Source: Acidovorax sp. NCPPB 3576
GTDB taxonomy: Bacteria > Pseudomonadota > Gammaproteobacteria > Burkholderiales > Burkholderiaceae_C
Assembly: GCF_028473605.1 (NCBI RefSeq)
Contig: NZ_CP097267.1
Span: 1,666,501-1,730,500 of the forward strand
Direction of reading: 5' to 3'
Length of the DNA stretch: 64,000 nucleotides
The translations under genes and the position numbers were made by a program. Under the pieces are notes generated by a model. The model did not search any database, was not told where the DNA came from, and saw only the letters and a list, made by a program, of their open reading frames with translations. Positions 54,858 through 62,935 of this stretch are shown one piece after another (position 1 is the first letter of the stretch; every line of letters begins with the position of its first letter).

Positions 54858-55481
54858 GGAGGGGCGCTGGGGTGGCGCTTTCGGTGTTGAGCGTTTCCTA
54901 AGCAGTGGTTGCAGAGTTGGTCAATTTTTGTGGCTGAATCAGCTCAACTGGCCACCTACCGGTCACCCTCCGGTAAAGCGTCGAGATTGATGACCGATCA
55001 ATGAGGCTGTTAGCCCCTGTCAGGTCCGAATGGAAAACAGTTCGGCGATTTTGATTGCATTACCGCAATGGTGTCTTCTGATGTATCAAGGCCGCTTCTT
55101 ATTTGACCGAAGTTTCTGCGCCACGCGTAGATAGTGGCGTCGCTGACCTTGTGCTTGTTGGCGGCCTCGGACACCATCGTGCGATCTGCTTCGCGCAGTA
55201 TTGCGACTATTTTTATTCCTTGAATCGACTCTTCTTCATGGTGCTCCTCTTCGGGCGGAGGCCATCTTCCTAGCAATCAATGTTTCGGAGAAATGGGGCC
55301 GGTCATCTGACCAAGCATCATGGGGCGGCTACACGGCGGTCGACCGATTCACTTATCAAGTACAGGATCGAAGAAGGTACAGAGCGACAGCCGAATAGCG
55401 TTGTGCTTAAATTGGGCTAACACTCTACGACAGGCGTAGCTTGCATCCTGACCAGCCGCAGTTGTGGAAAAAGGAGGGGTA
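54858..55481. other. Left edge of a lower-GC island: transposase debris and leader of the three-gene operon
   Basis: GC content drops sharply after about 54895. On the minus strand a 54-codon stretch without ATG (54898-55059) reads coherently (TGANSLIDRSSISTLYRRV, then TGRWPVEL) and looks like the C-terminus of a lost DNA-binding or phage/plasmid protein. The IS3-type transposase fragment follows. From about 55290 to 55470 lies the leader of the three-gene operon, with no obvious sigma-70 pair. Confidence 0.5.
55010..55246 (-). pseudogene. Remnant of an IS3-family transposase OrfA
   Basis: The minus strand encodes AILREADRTMVSEAANKHKV, followed by SDATIYAWRRNFG, the helix-turn-helix of IS3-family OrfA proteins. 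The true start is probably the ATG at 55239-55241 (MKKSRF), but after six codons the frame is broken by small changes and the protein text continues in another frame. After RRNFG the sequence leaves the family, and no OrfB or inverted repeats are seen. It is a decayed fragment, not an active element. Confidence 0.7.
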
Positions 55482-56474
55482 GTGGCGGAGACCATCAACA
55501 TTGGCGAGATTGCATCACGCCTTTCGAAGGACATTTTCAAGCATTTTCTTTGGGCGACGCATCCAAAGACTGACGACAATTTCGAGTGTCTAAACGAAAA
55601 ACACGTCGGGGAAGGAGGGAAGCCGAAAGCCACGCATCCCGGCGATGTCGTCTTTCACTATCGAGATCCGTATCTCGGGAAAACTGTGTATCTGCATACC
55701 GACTTGAAAAGTTATGCAGAAGATTCGATCACATCTACCCGACTAAGGGGCGCATTCAAGTCGTTGTGTATGACGATCGATTGCGCTCGATGTTCCGATT
55801 CGTGGAGAGCCAAGTATTCAGTCGATGAGGGCGAGGCCCATGAAGTCCGTGGGCTACTGTTTGTTCACAACCATGATAACGGCTATGACAAACCGTTTTA
55901 CGACGCTGTAGATAAAGTCAATTTGCAGGCATTGCCGATAGCGCCCGGCACGCAACTGCACTACCTCGGACCTCACGACATTCAGCGGCTTTACAGTGTT
56001 GCGAACGACATCATTCGGCTGAAAGGCGAAGGCGAGTTACCGAGTTCTTATACCTTCTACTATCCAGACCTTGTGATGACACGTCGGCAGGGCGACGTGT
56101 GGGAGCAGTCTGCAACCGTTGAAACGTTGACGGCACCTTACATCATCATCAAGCATGCCGCCACTGAGGGGCAGTCAGCTGGCTATGTCATCTACTACAA
56201 CGCGCCTGCGTCCTGCCCAGAAGAGTTTGAATACTTCCTCGACAGTCTGTCCAGATTTCAGATGTTGGAGTCCGGCGAGAGAATCTTGCTACGCGTCACC
56301 CATCCAGACGCACCAAATGACCTCAAGTCCGTTTTTCGTATGGCCCAAAAGAAGTACGTGAAGGCTTGGGGTTTTGACCCGGCACGCGAAGCGATCCTTA
56401 GTCAGATCCAGATTGAACGGATCACGAGCGTTACCAGCACCTACAACCCGGGAGACATGGGATGGCGGGAATGA
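55482..56474 (+). CDS. Unrecognised island protein 1, possible PD-(D/E)XK nuclease
   Basis: 330 residues from GTG 55482, which has a perfect AAGGAGG four bases upstream; this decides the start over GTG 55464. The N-terminal third has the order Glu9 (GEIASRLSKDIFKHF), Asp55 (HPGDVVFHYRDP) and Asp74-x-Lys76 (VYLHTDLKSYA), i.e. D-x18-D-x-K behind an acidic helix, as in PD-(D/E)XK nucleases. A central segment has a CARCSDSW run with two Cys; the C-terminal half is mixed alpha/beta (YVIYYNAPASCPEEFEYFLD, then ILLRVTHPDAPNDLKSVF). No known family is recognised and no signal or membrane span is present. First gene of a three-gene overlapping set, with composition unlike the flanks. Confidence 0.75.
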   Translation: MAETINIGEIASRLSKDIFKHFLWATHPKTDDNFECLNEKHVGEGGKPKATHPGDVVFHYRDPYLGKTVYLHTDLKSYAEDSITSTRLRGAFKSLCMTIDCARCSDSWRAKYSVDEGEAHEVRGLLFVHNHDNGYDKPFYDAVDKVNLQALPIAPGTQLHYLGPHDIQRLYSVANDIIRLKGEGELPSSYTFYYPDLVMTRRQGDVWEQSATVETLTAPYIIIKHAATEGQSAGYVIYYNAPASCPEEFEYFLDSLSRFQMLESGERILLRVTHPDAPNDLKSVFRMAQKKYVKAWGFDPAREAILSQIQIERITSVTSTYNPGDMGWRE

Positions 56475-57574
56475 AGAAGAGGGCGCATGGCCCATCGCTC
56501 TATTACGCGAGCGACAAGAACGTTTTTGATGCACTTAACCAGCACAAGGTAGATACGCCGACTGTCGTAAAGCTGTTTCAACGTCGCAATATCGTGGTTA
56601 GCAAGAAGACGCCGAGAGACGAGCTTGCGAAGTACTTTTCCACATTGACACACGACTACTATGATCACAAAGAGATAGCTGGAAGACTCGGTGTGGCAGT
56701 GAGGCGGGAGCGCACCACGTCAATGGATGTGTCGGGTGTTGGTGACATCGACGAACTGCATGGTGTCGTTGAGCAGTTGAAGAAAGAAATGGAAGCGAAC
56801 GGCGACACAGTCCAAGTCAAGCGCGATGGCGACAACATCACCATCCGGGTTCAGTACTCGGAAGTCGACTACAAGCGTAGCGAGTTTTCTCAAGTCCAAG
56901 TTCGTGATGGCAGCATTGAGTTCATCAAGTCTGACGCCGGCTATGTTGTGCGCAATACGCAGAACGACTACCTCAATGGAGTTCGGGAAACGTTGCTTGC
57001 CAAAGTTGAGAGGGCAACATCTGAGCCCCTGACCAAGGTGTTCGTCGCTCTTTTTGACATTCCGTCGGCCAAGCTGCGTTCCAAGTTCTTTCACGAACTG
57101 GCAAGTTCATTGCCAAGCTTTGTGCGACGCGATGTGACGGATGTGTATGTGTTCAAAGCCAAGCCAGAGGCTGAGGACGACGGGGATGAGGACGGCGACG
57201 ACGATGGCTCAGAGACCCATGTCGAGAGGGTCTTCCTGCGCGGCAGTGGAGTTAGTCGCTCAGAGATACTGAATGAATTACTCGATGAAGAGGACTACTA
57301 CATAGTCAAGATGGGATGGACTGCGACCGAACTTCTAGGGGAGGGGAACGTCTACGACATCGAGGCTGGGTTTACCGATTCCAAAGACTGCTCGGGCTTC
57401 TCTTTCATTTTGAGTGGTGTGTTCCCCTTGGATGAGGGCAAAGTCTCAACAAGACGTCGACCGCCCCACAAGCATGAGACTGATGCCTTGTCGCGTGTGA
57501 TCGAATCGAAAGCGAGGGACCTTGTAGCTGAGCTTCGGTCGGAGTTTCTTGCTACGCAAGCAAGGAGCGACTAA
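56462..57574 (+). CDS. Unrecognised island protein 2
   Basis: 370 residues. ATG 56462 is supported by GGGAG eight bases upstream; it overlaps gene 1 by 13 bases. Residues about 20-80 look helical and may form a small recognition domain (KHKVD-type text: FDALNQHKVDTPTVVKLFQR, then RNIVVSKKTPRDELAKYFST). A coiled stretch (DELHGVVEQLKKEMEANGD) comes next, then a beta-rich middle (VRDGSIEFIKSDAGYVVRNT), an acidic linker of mostly Asp/Glu/Gly (about 234-251), and a C-terminal domain (IVKMGWTATELLGEGNVYDI). No catalytic motif was recognised. It may be the recognition or scaffold partner of protein 1. Confidence 0.75.
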   Translation: MAGMKKRAHGPSLYYASDKNVFDALNQHKVDTPTVVKLFQRRNIVVSKKTPRDELAKYFSTLTHDYYDHKEIAGRLGVAVRRERTTSMDVSGVGDIDELHGVVEQLKKEMEANGDTVQVKRDGDNITIRVQYSEVDYKRSEFSQVQVRDGSIEFIKSDAGYVVRNTQNDYLNGVRETLLAKVERATSEPLTKVFVALFDIPSAKLRSKFFHELASSLPSFVRRDVTDVYVFKAKPEAEDDGDEDGDDDGSETHVERVFLRGSGVSRSEILNELLDEEDYYIVKMGWTATELLGEGNVYDIEAGFTDSKDCSGFSFILSGVFPLDEGKVSTRRRPPHKHETDALSRVIESKARDLVAELRSEFLATQARSD

Positions 57575-58254
57575 TGCAAACTAGGTACCGGTGGTTTCGG
57601 ATTCAGCTCCCCGCTCGAGCTCGGGACCTAGCGGCACTTGTAGCCACACGTCCTCTTGAATTGACGTCGGCGTATGGCTTCACGCGCCTACTTGACGGTG
57701 TCGGTGGTGCTTTGTACCGATTCCTATGGCGATCGCGAGTTGTAGTGACGAAGCTAGATTCCGAAGGCCTTCCAACTTACGAACAGATAGATAGCGTTAG
57801 TTTCACCGACTTTGCACTTGTCGAGATTGACGATCTAACCTTCCTCCGGGTGGAGAACCCGGGGCGGAGTGTTCGCGATTTACTCAACGCGCTTGAAACA
57901 TTGGTAGGGATGGGTTTCACGGTGAAGCCAGTAACGTTCGACAAGGGGCAACCTACCACTGTATTTAGTTCGGTAGATACTTCCAAACTCGTGGGCTTAA
58001 AGGTTGTCGGAGCCGTACTCGCGGACGACTTGGTGGCTCGCATGGAATTCGTGTCTAAAGAAGGAATGGCGGTGGAAAGCATGACCGTGCTTGACGGACT
58101 TAAGTACAGAGTCGAGCATGCCGTGTTCGAACTTGTTCTGGGAGGACTAAAAGGTCAAATTGCCTTTGCAGCGAACGGGACTGTAAAGATCAGTGGTCAA
58201 GTCGCGCCAAAGCTAGTTAGCTTGGTGGAGAAGGACTTGCACTTTTTCGTCTGA
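57574..58254 (+). CDS. Unrecognised island protein 3
   Basis: 226 residues, starting at the last base of the gene 2 stop (TAATG overlap), so translation is coupled. It begins MQTRYRWFRIQLPARARDL, has an early hydrophobic segment (FTRLLDGVGGALYRFLWRSR) that is too polar for a membrane span, and then a mostly beta pattern (VTKLDSEGLPTYEQIDSVSF, FALVEIDDLTFLRVENPGRS). No recognised domain or motif. As the last member of a tight three-gene operon in an island, it is most likely a functional partner of proteins 1 and 2. Confidence 0.72.
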   Translation: MQTRYRWFRIQLPARARDLAALVATRPLELTSAYGFTRLLDGVGGALYRFLWRSRVVVTKLDSEGLPTYEQIDSVSFTDFALVEIDDLTFLRVENPGRSVRDLLNALETLVGMGFTVKPVTFDKGQPTTVFSSVDTSKLVGLKVVGAVLADDLVARMEFVSKEGMAVESMTVLDGLKYRVEHAVFELVLGGLKGQIAFAANGTVKISGQVAPKLVSLVEKDLHFFV

Positions 58255-58454
58255 GTAACTTGCGGAGTGGACAGTTCGGCCTATCCACGAGGAACTAGGT
58301 TGCCCGTATCCGTGCCAACCAGTCGGCTGGGAGCCAATGACCGCTTGGCACGACAGCAGAGAAGCAGGCCTACTTTTAGCCGAGGACTGCAAGCAGCCTT
58401 TCGCTGCCATAGTAGTGGCTGGCAGTCAACCTCACGGCCTGTTAGTCATCCCGC
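58255..58454. other. Right edge of the island, no gene seen
   Basis: About 200 bases after gene 3 where composition climbs back to the genome norm. It includes CAGCCTTTCGCTGCCATAGT, text of the kind found around mobile-element junctions, but no inverted repeat, attachment site or terminator was identified with confidence. Confidence 0.4.
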
Positions 58455-58868
58455 CTACCAATAAGAAAAGTAATCCTTGCTCATCACCACATCCACGCGA
58501 TGTACCTGGGCCGCCTCAGCAAGGATCGCATTCATCCGCGTCACGTCGCGAAAGATATCGCCCCCTCCGCCATCCACATGCGCCTGCCGCCCCGCCAGAT
58601 CGGGAAACGCTTCAAAAATCGCAAAGCGTGTTTCCGAAAACCGAACGGCGAACCACGGACCCGTGGCGGGCTCGGCCTCGACGCAGGCCCGGATGTCCCG
58701 CAGCATCTGCACCACCGCCTCCTCCTGGCCGGGGCGGGCCTCGATCTCGATGAAGAAGGCCTTGCGGCCCTCAGCGCCTTGTTCTCCCAGCACCTGCACA
58801 CCCCGGTGCGGTGCGCGGGCATGGTCGGCGGCGGGCGTGTTCTCGTGCGGGGGCAACAGCGGAGTCAT
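58455..58868 (-). CDS. Antibiotic biosynthesis monooxygenase (ABM) domain protein
   Basis: 137 residues. The ABM/dimeric alpha-beta barrel pattern is clear: KAFFIEIEARPGQEEAVVQM, then VRFSETRFAIFEAFPDLAGRQAHVDGG and a C-terminal VHRVDVVMSKDYFSYW. Such small proteins act as quinol or aromatic monooxygenases or as stress proteins. The start at 58866-58868 was chosen over a longer frame that runs into the divergent AraC promoter. It is probably controlled by the divergent AraC-family regulator. Confidence 0.82.
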   Translation of the reverse strand: MTPLLPPHENTPAADHARAPHRGVQVLGEQGAEGRKAFFIEIEARPGQEEAVVQMLRDIRACVEAEPATGPWFAVRFSETRFAIFEAFPDLAGRQAHVDGGGGDIFRDVTRMNAILAEAAQVHRVDVVMSKDYFSYW

Positions 58869-59004
58869 GGGTGCCTTTCGGGGTTCAGTGCAATGCAATG
58901 ACTGTAGGGTCGCGCCCACTCCGTTGCCTGCCCGAAGATCGGCATTCCTTGCCTGATCGTCCAGGCCGGTTGTGCCGGGCCGGCCTTCCTGGCCAGAATG
59001 CGCC

Positions 59005-59919
59005 ATGGCGGACGACGAATTGACGCAAGCGGTCTTGCGCTACACAGGCACCACGCACCACCGGACGGGCGGCATCACCGCCACGCCGGTGCACGGCCTG
59101 TACCTGGTTCGGCGCGCGGCGCCGAGCGCGTTGGAGCATGCGGTGGAGCAGCCCCTGGTGTGCCTGGTGCTGCAGGGCCGCAAGCGGGTCGCCATGGGCA
59201 GCCGCACGGTGTCCTATGCGGCGGGCGACACGATGATCGTCACGGCCAACGTGCCCACGGCAAGCCGCATCAGCCAGGCCAGCATCGCCCAGCCCTATCT
59301 GGCCATTGCGCTGGAGCTGGACACCGCCGTGATCACCGATCTGGTCATGGGCTCGCCGGAGTGCCATGCGCCCGCCGCCGTGCCCGACGCGGGGGATGAG
59401 GATGATCTGCGCGATGCCGTGCGCCGGCTGGTGCGGCTGCTGGACCGGCCCGAATCGCTCGCGGTGCTAAAGGACGGCTTGATCCGGGAGATCCACCATT
59501 GGTTGCTGCGGGGCCGGCAGGGCGCTGCGATCCGCCACCTGGGCTTGCCCGACAGCCACGCGCGCCGCATCGCGCGCGCGGTGGCGATCCTGCGTGCCGA
59601 GCCCGCGCAGCCAGTGCCAATCGAGCGCCTGGCGGCGGCGGCCGGCATGAGCCGCTCGGCGTTCCATCTGCACTTTCGGGCGATCACTTCGCTGTCGCCG
59701 CTGCAGTTCCAAAAAGCGCTGCGGTTGATGGAGGCGCGGCGGCTGATCCTGTCGCAGGGCAAGAGCATGAGCCAGGTCGCTTTCGAGGTGGGGTACGAGA
59801 GTGCCTCGCAGTTCAGCCGCGAATACGTGCGGCTGCATGGTCAGCCGCCGGCGAGGGACAAGCGGCAGGCATCCGACCGGATCGGCACGGCCAGCACCAC
59901 GGGCATCGCCGGGCGCTAG
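59005..59919 (+). CDS. AraC-family transcriptional regulator with a transplanted C-terminus
   Basis: 304 residues. N-terminal AraC_N-type effector domain (LYLVRRAAPSALEHAVEQPLVCLVLQGRKRV) and C-terminal double helix-turn-helix (VPIERLAAAAGMSRSAFHLHFR, then MSQVAFEVGYESASQFSREYVR). It stands divergent to the ABM monooxygenase gene, the usual arrangement for its target. After about GQPPARDKRQASDR the last dozen residues (GTASTTGIAGR) are not AraC-like: they are the C-terminal text of ttuC (GTASTTQVGEAIAACIARR) with an in-frame eight-codon gap, and the stop codon itself is the ttuC stop. The helix-turn-helix domain is unaffected. Confidence 0.88.
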   Translation: MADDELTQAVLRYTGTTHHRTGGITATPVHGLYLVRRAAPSALEHAVEQPLVCLVLQGRKRVAMGSRTVSYAAGDTMIVTANVPTASRISQASIAQPYLAIALELDTAVITDLVMGSPECHAPAAVPDAGDEDDLRDAVRRLVRLLDRPESLAVLKDGLIREIHHWLLRGRQGAAIRHLGLPDSHARRIARAVAILRAEPAQPVPIERLAAAAGMSRSAFHLHFRAITSLSPLQFQKALRLMEARRLILSQGKSMSQVAFEVGYESASQFSREYVRLHGQPPARDKRQASDRIGTASTTGIAGR

Positions 59920-60012
59920 CCCATCGGTCCTGTGTTCGGTTGCTATTAAATGTGTAGCACAATGCCCTAGTGTTGATTGCGCTGGAGCCCGATTTCATTC
60001 GAACCCCTCCTT
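59884..60012 (+). repeat. Duplicated block, copy B: ttuC end remnant plus intergenic repeat
   Basis: GGCACGGCCAGCACCACG (59884) to GCTGGAGCCCGATTTCATTC and AACCCCT, matching 53179-53332 except for scattered substitutions and the absence of 24 bases. It begins inside the AraC gene and includes its stop codon. Confidence 0.85.
59940..60010 (+). repeat. Intergenic repeat, copy 5
   Basis: TTGCTATTAAATGTGTAGCACA, then ATGCCCTAGTGTTGATTGC and GCTGGAGCCCGATTTCATTC. Part of the larger duplicated block B. Confidence 0.85.
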
Positions 60013-60148
60013 GGCTCTGCAGCGCTCGCTTCATCGTAAGCCTGTAGCGCCCCGCCTCGGCGTGCCGTGCGGATTGACGGGCACCGCGCAGTCGGAAACT
60101 GCAGGATCTGTCTGCACCTTGCCGTTTCGGAAAGGGCGGTTGAATCGT

Positions 60149-60180
60149 TGGAAGTTCCAGTAAGATGGAAAAGGTTTCCA
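60149..60180. promoter_or_regulatory. Tandem TGGAA palindromes (candidate operators)
   Basis: TGGAA-G-TTCCA at 60149-60159 and TGGAAA-AGG-TTTCCA at 60166-60180 are both perfect and are 17 bases apart centre to centre, i.e. not quite two helical turns. Two half-related sites in a row suggest a repressor of the HxlR/MarR kind, but no such gene is next to them. Confidence 0.45.
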
Positions 60181-60324
60181 ATTTATTGGAGGAGGGCTGA
60201 TCGCTGCAAGAACGCTGGCAGGACGTTGGCGCCAGCCGGCAGCGTTGACGTGGCGTATGGCCCGAGGTCCTCGATGGTTTTTTCAACGGCCCTGAAAACA
60301 CGCCGGCTGATCGGCGCCTTTCCC

Positions 60325-60870
60325 ATGAACCCCACCCAGCCCCCTGACATCCGTCTGATCGATTGCACCGAAGAAGACCATGCGGTCGCCATTCTCGGCA
60401 TCCTCAACGAGGCCATCGTGCACTCGACGGCGCTGTACGACTACGTGCCCCGCCCGCAGTCTGCAATGGCCACCTGGTTCGCGACGAAGTGCGCCAATGG
60501 CTTCCCGGTGGTGGGCGCCGTCGATGGCCGCGGAGAGTTGCTCGGCTTTGCCTCATGGGGCACGTTCAGGGCATTTCCTGCCTACAAGTACACCGTCGAA
60601 CACAGCGTTTATGTTCACAAGGATTGCCGGGGGCGCGGCCTGGGCGGCGTGCTGATGCGGGCTTTGGTGGACCGCGCCAGGGCGGCGGGCGTTCACGCGA
60701 TGGTGGGGTGCATCGACGCGGCCAATGAGGGCAGCATCCGGCTGCACCAGCAACTGGGGTTCGTGCACACCGGCACCATGCCGCAGGTGGGATTCAAGTT
60801 CGGCCGGTGGCTGGATGCGGCGTTCTATCAACTCACGCTGGAGACGCCGCTCGAGCCAGTGGATGGATAG
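60325..60870 (+). CDS. GNAT N-acetyltransferase, phosphinothricin/methionine-sulfoximine type
   Basis: 181 residues. Pattern of PAT-like enzymes: IRLIDCTEEDHAVAILGILN, EAIVHSTALYDYVPRP, GFASWGTFRAFPAYKYTVEHSVYVHKDCRGRGLGGVLMRALVDRA (acetyl-CoA site), AMVGCIDAANEGSIRLHQQLGF and VGFKFGRWLD. It may acetylate an amino-acid analogue and give tolerance to such compounds. ATG 60325 matches the family start; the frame is open further up without a plausible start. Confidence 0.9.
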   Translation: MNPTQPPDIRLIDCTEEDHAVAILGILNEAIVHSTALYDYVPRPQSAMATWFATKCANGFPVVGAVDGRGELLGFASWGTFRAFPAYKYTVEHSVYVHKDCRGRGLGGVLMRALVDRARAAGVHAMVGCIDAANEGSIRLHQQLGFVHTGTMPQVGFKFGRWLDAAFYQLTLETPLEPVDG

Positions 60871-60912
60871 GCGAACGGGCCAACCGCGCAGCTGAAGGGC
60901 GGCGCGCCCCCC

Positions 60913-61839
60913 TCAAGGGCTGGGCACCTTGTGCGCCGGGTCGCACTGCGGATACTGCCGCAGCCGCTCGATCAGCCACCGCCCGGCCGGCCCGGGCAGC
61001 GCATCGCGCCGATAGACGGCCTTCATCTCCAGCAGCGGATCGCCGATCACCCCGGTGTCCACCTGGATTCGCACCAGCCGGCCGGCCTGCAGATCGTCCT
61101 CCACCATGGGCAGCGGCATGTGTCCCCAGCCCAGTCCCGCGCGCAGGAAGGCGTGCTTGGCGCCGATGTCCGCCAGGCGCCACACGGTGTCGCCCAGCAC
61201 GCCGAAGTCGCGGCCGGCGGTGAGGGGCGAGCGGTCGGTGAGGATGAGCTGGACATGGCCTTTGAGCTGCTGGCGCGTCAGCCGGCCCGGCTGCCGGGCC
61301 AGCGGCGATCCCGGCGCCGCCACGGTGACCATGGGCACGGCCATGAGCGGCACCTGTTCGAACTCCGGCGGAATGATGGGCAGCGAGCCCATCACACCCA
61401 CGCGGCAGCGCCCGTCCAGCACCCACTGGGCCGCGGCGCCCAGGGCCTCCACCTGCAGTTGCAGCGTGGTGCCGGGAAAGGCGGTGGCGAAGGCGCCGAT
61501 GGCGTCGGTCAGGGCCGCCATGGGGAACATGACATCGACCACGACCGACAACTCGGGCTCCAGGCCGGCGGCCATCGAGCGGGCCTCGGCTTTCAGCGTG
61601 TCGGCCGCGCGCACGATGTCGCGGGCGCGGCCAGCCAGGGCCTGGCCTTCCGGGGTGAGGGCGGGCAGCCGCGCGGCCCTGGTGAACAGCGTGACGCCGA
61701 GTTGCGCCTCCAGCCCGGCGATGGCCTGGCTGACGACCGATTGCGCCCGGCCAACGCGGCGGCCCGCAGCCGAGAAGCTGCCGGTTTCCACGGCGGCCAC
61801 GAAGATGCGCAGGTGATCCAGGGAGACGCCATCGAGCAT
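60913..61839 (-). CDS. LysR-family transcriptional regulator
   Basis: 308 residues. N-terminal helix-turn-helix LRIFVAAVETGSFSAAGRRVGRAQSVVSQAIAGLE and an effector domain with LGWGHMPLPMVEDDLQAGRL. It is divergent from the pirin gene with 164 bases between the starts, so pirin is its probable target. The sequence ATCGTTAAAACAGATGGATC near 61857 is the only AT-rich patch in the gap and may hold the promoter. Confidence 0.92.
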   Translation of the reverse strand: MLDGVSLDHLRIFVAAVETGSFSAAGRRVGRAQSVVSQAIAGLEAQLGVTLFTRAARLPALTPEGQALAGRARDIVRAADTLKAEARSMAAGLEPELSVVVDVMFPMAALTDAIGAFATAFPGTTLQLQVEALGAAAQWVLDGRCRVGVMGSLPIIPPEFEQVPLMAVPMVTVAAPGSPLARQPGRLTRQQLKGHVQLILTDRSPLTAGRDFGVLGDTVWRLADIGAKHAFLRAGLGWGHMPLPMVEDDLQAGRLVRIQVDTGVIGDPLLEMKAVYRRDALPGPAGRWLIERLRQYPQCDPAHKVPSP

Positions 61840-62003
61840 GCCAATGTCCTCAGTCCATCGTTAAAACAGATGGATCATATTCAATCAAATAGGCTTCGCA
61901 GATGGGGTGCGCGTCCCTACATTGGATGGGTAGCGGCGCCACGGCAACCCCAACGTGGCACCGAAGGAGATTTTTCCGGCCCGTCTTTTCAGGAGCATCC
62001 ACC

Positions 62004-62879
62004 ATGTCCGCCTTGCTTTCCCCCACCGCCCAGCGAACCATCGTGAGGCGCACCCGCGGCCGTGGCCATGGTCCCATCACCCGGCTGATGAGCCCTGGCG
62101 ATCTGGGCCAGGTGCTCAAGCCCTTCGTGTTTCTGGATCTGTTCCAGGGCGAATCGTCGTTTGCCGGTGGCATGCCCATTCACCCGCACTCGGGCCTGGC
62201 CACCGTCACGGTGGTGACCGAGGGCGACTTTCGCTTCGACGACCCGGCTTCGGGCGAGGGCGAACTGGCCTATGGCGGCGTGGAGTGGATGCGCGCCGGG
62301 GGCGGCGTGTGGCACGGCAAGGAGCTTTCGCCGGGTGCCTCGCCGCGCATCGCGGGTTTCCAGCTGTGGCTGGCCTTGCCGCCCGAACTGGAAAATGGCC
62401 CGGTGGACAGCCAGTACATCGAGGCCAAGGCCATGCCCGCCAGCGGCCCGGTCACGGTGATCCTTGGCAAATACGCCGGCCTTCGCAGCCCGGTGCGGGC
62501 GCCCGAGGGCGTTCACTACCTGCTCGTCACGCTGCAGCCCGGACAGGCATGGACGTATGCGCCGCCTGAGGGGCACGATGCGGCCTGGCTGGCGGTCAGC
62601 CACGGGCAACTGGTCGGACCCAACGCGGTGGCCGCTGGCGAGATGGCGGTGTTCGATGCGTCCGGCACGATCGAACTGCAGGCCTCGCAGGAGCGCAGCG
62701 CGGTGTTCGTGATCGGGTCCGCCGAGCCGCATCCACACGATCTGGTAACTGGCATGTATTCGGTGCACACCAGCCGGGCGGCCCTGGCGAAGGGCGAGGC
62801 AAGCATCCAGGCGCTGGCCGAGCGCATGGCGCTGCAGCCCGCGGGGCAGCAGCGGCGCACGGCGGTGTTCAGCGGCTGA
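62004..62879 (+). CDS. Pirin family protein
   Basis: 291 residues, bicupin fold. Metal-binding motif GGMPIHPHSGLATVTVV with its two His, further WMRAGGGVWHGKEL and an FQLWLALPPELE segment typical of pirins; C-terminal cupin with LLVTLQPGQAWTY. Bacterial pirins include quercetinase-like and redox-regulatory members. AGGAG at 61991-61995 precedes the ATG at 62004. Divergent LysR gene upstream. Confidence 0.92.
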   Translation: MSALLSPTAQRTIVRRTRGRGHGPITRLMSPGDLGQVLKPFVFLDLFQGESSFAGGMPIHPHSGLATVTVVTEGDFRFDDPASGEGELAYGGVEWMRAGGGVWHGKELSPGASPRIAGFQLWLALPPELENGPVDSQYIEAKAMPASGPVTVILGKYAGLRSPVRAPEGVHYLLVTLQPGQAWTYAPPEGHDAAWLAVSHGQLVGPNAVAAGEMAVFDASGTIELQASQERSAVFVIGSAEPHPHDLVTGMYSVHTSRAALAKGEASIQALAERMALQPAGQQRRTAVFSG

Positions 62880-62935
62880 TGTGATGGCGCAGCGCTTGGA
62901 GTCCGTGTTGCTGGTGGCTGCAAGCGCGTGCCGGC

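Larger units (their letters stand above)
59920..60324. other. Intergenic region with repeat copy 5 and two palindromes
   Basis: About 405 bases between the AraC gene and the acetyltransferase gene. It contains the intergenic repeat, then a lower-GC stretch with two adjacent TGGAA/TTCCA palindromes (60149-60180) and a strong ribosome-site-like GGAGGAGG (60187-60194) that is followed by no ATG or GTG at the proper distance. This looks like the promoter of a gene whose start has been lost, or of a leader read from CTG. Confidence 0.5.

Noticed and set aside
54858..60012. An integrative element with attachment sites
   Set aside because: The flanking direct repeats are explained by the ttuC end and a dispersed intergenic repeat. 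No integrase, no tRNA target and no short att-like duplication at the composition borders was found.
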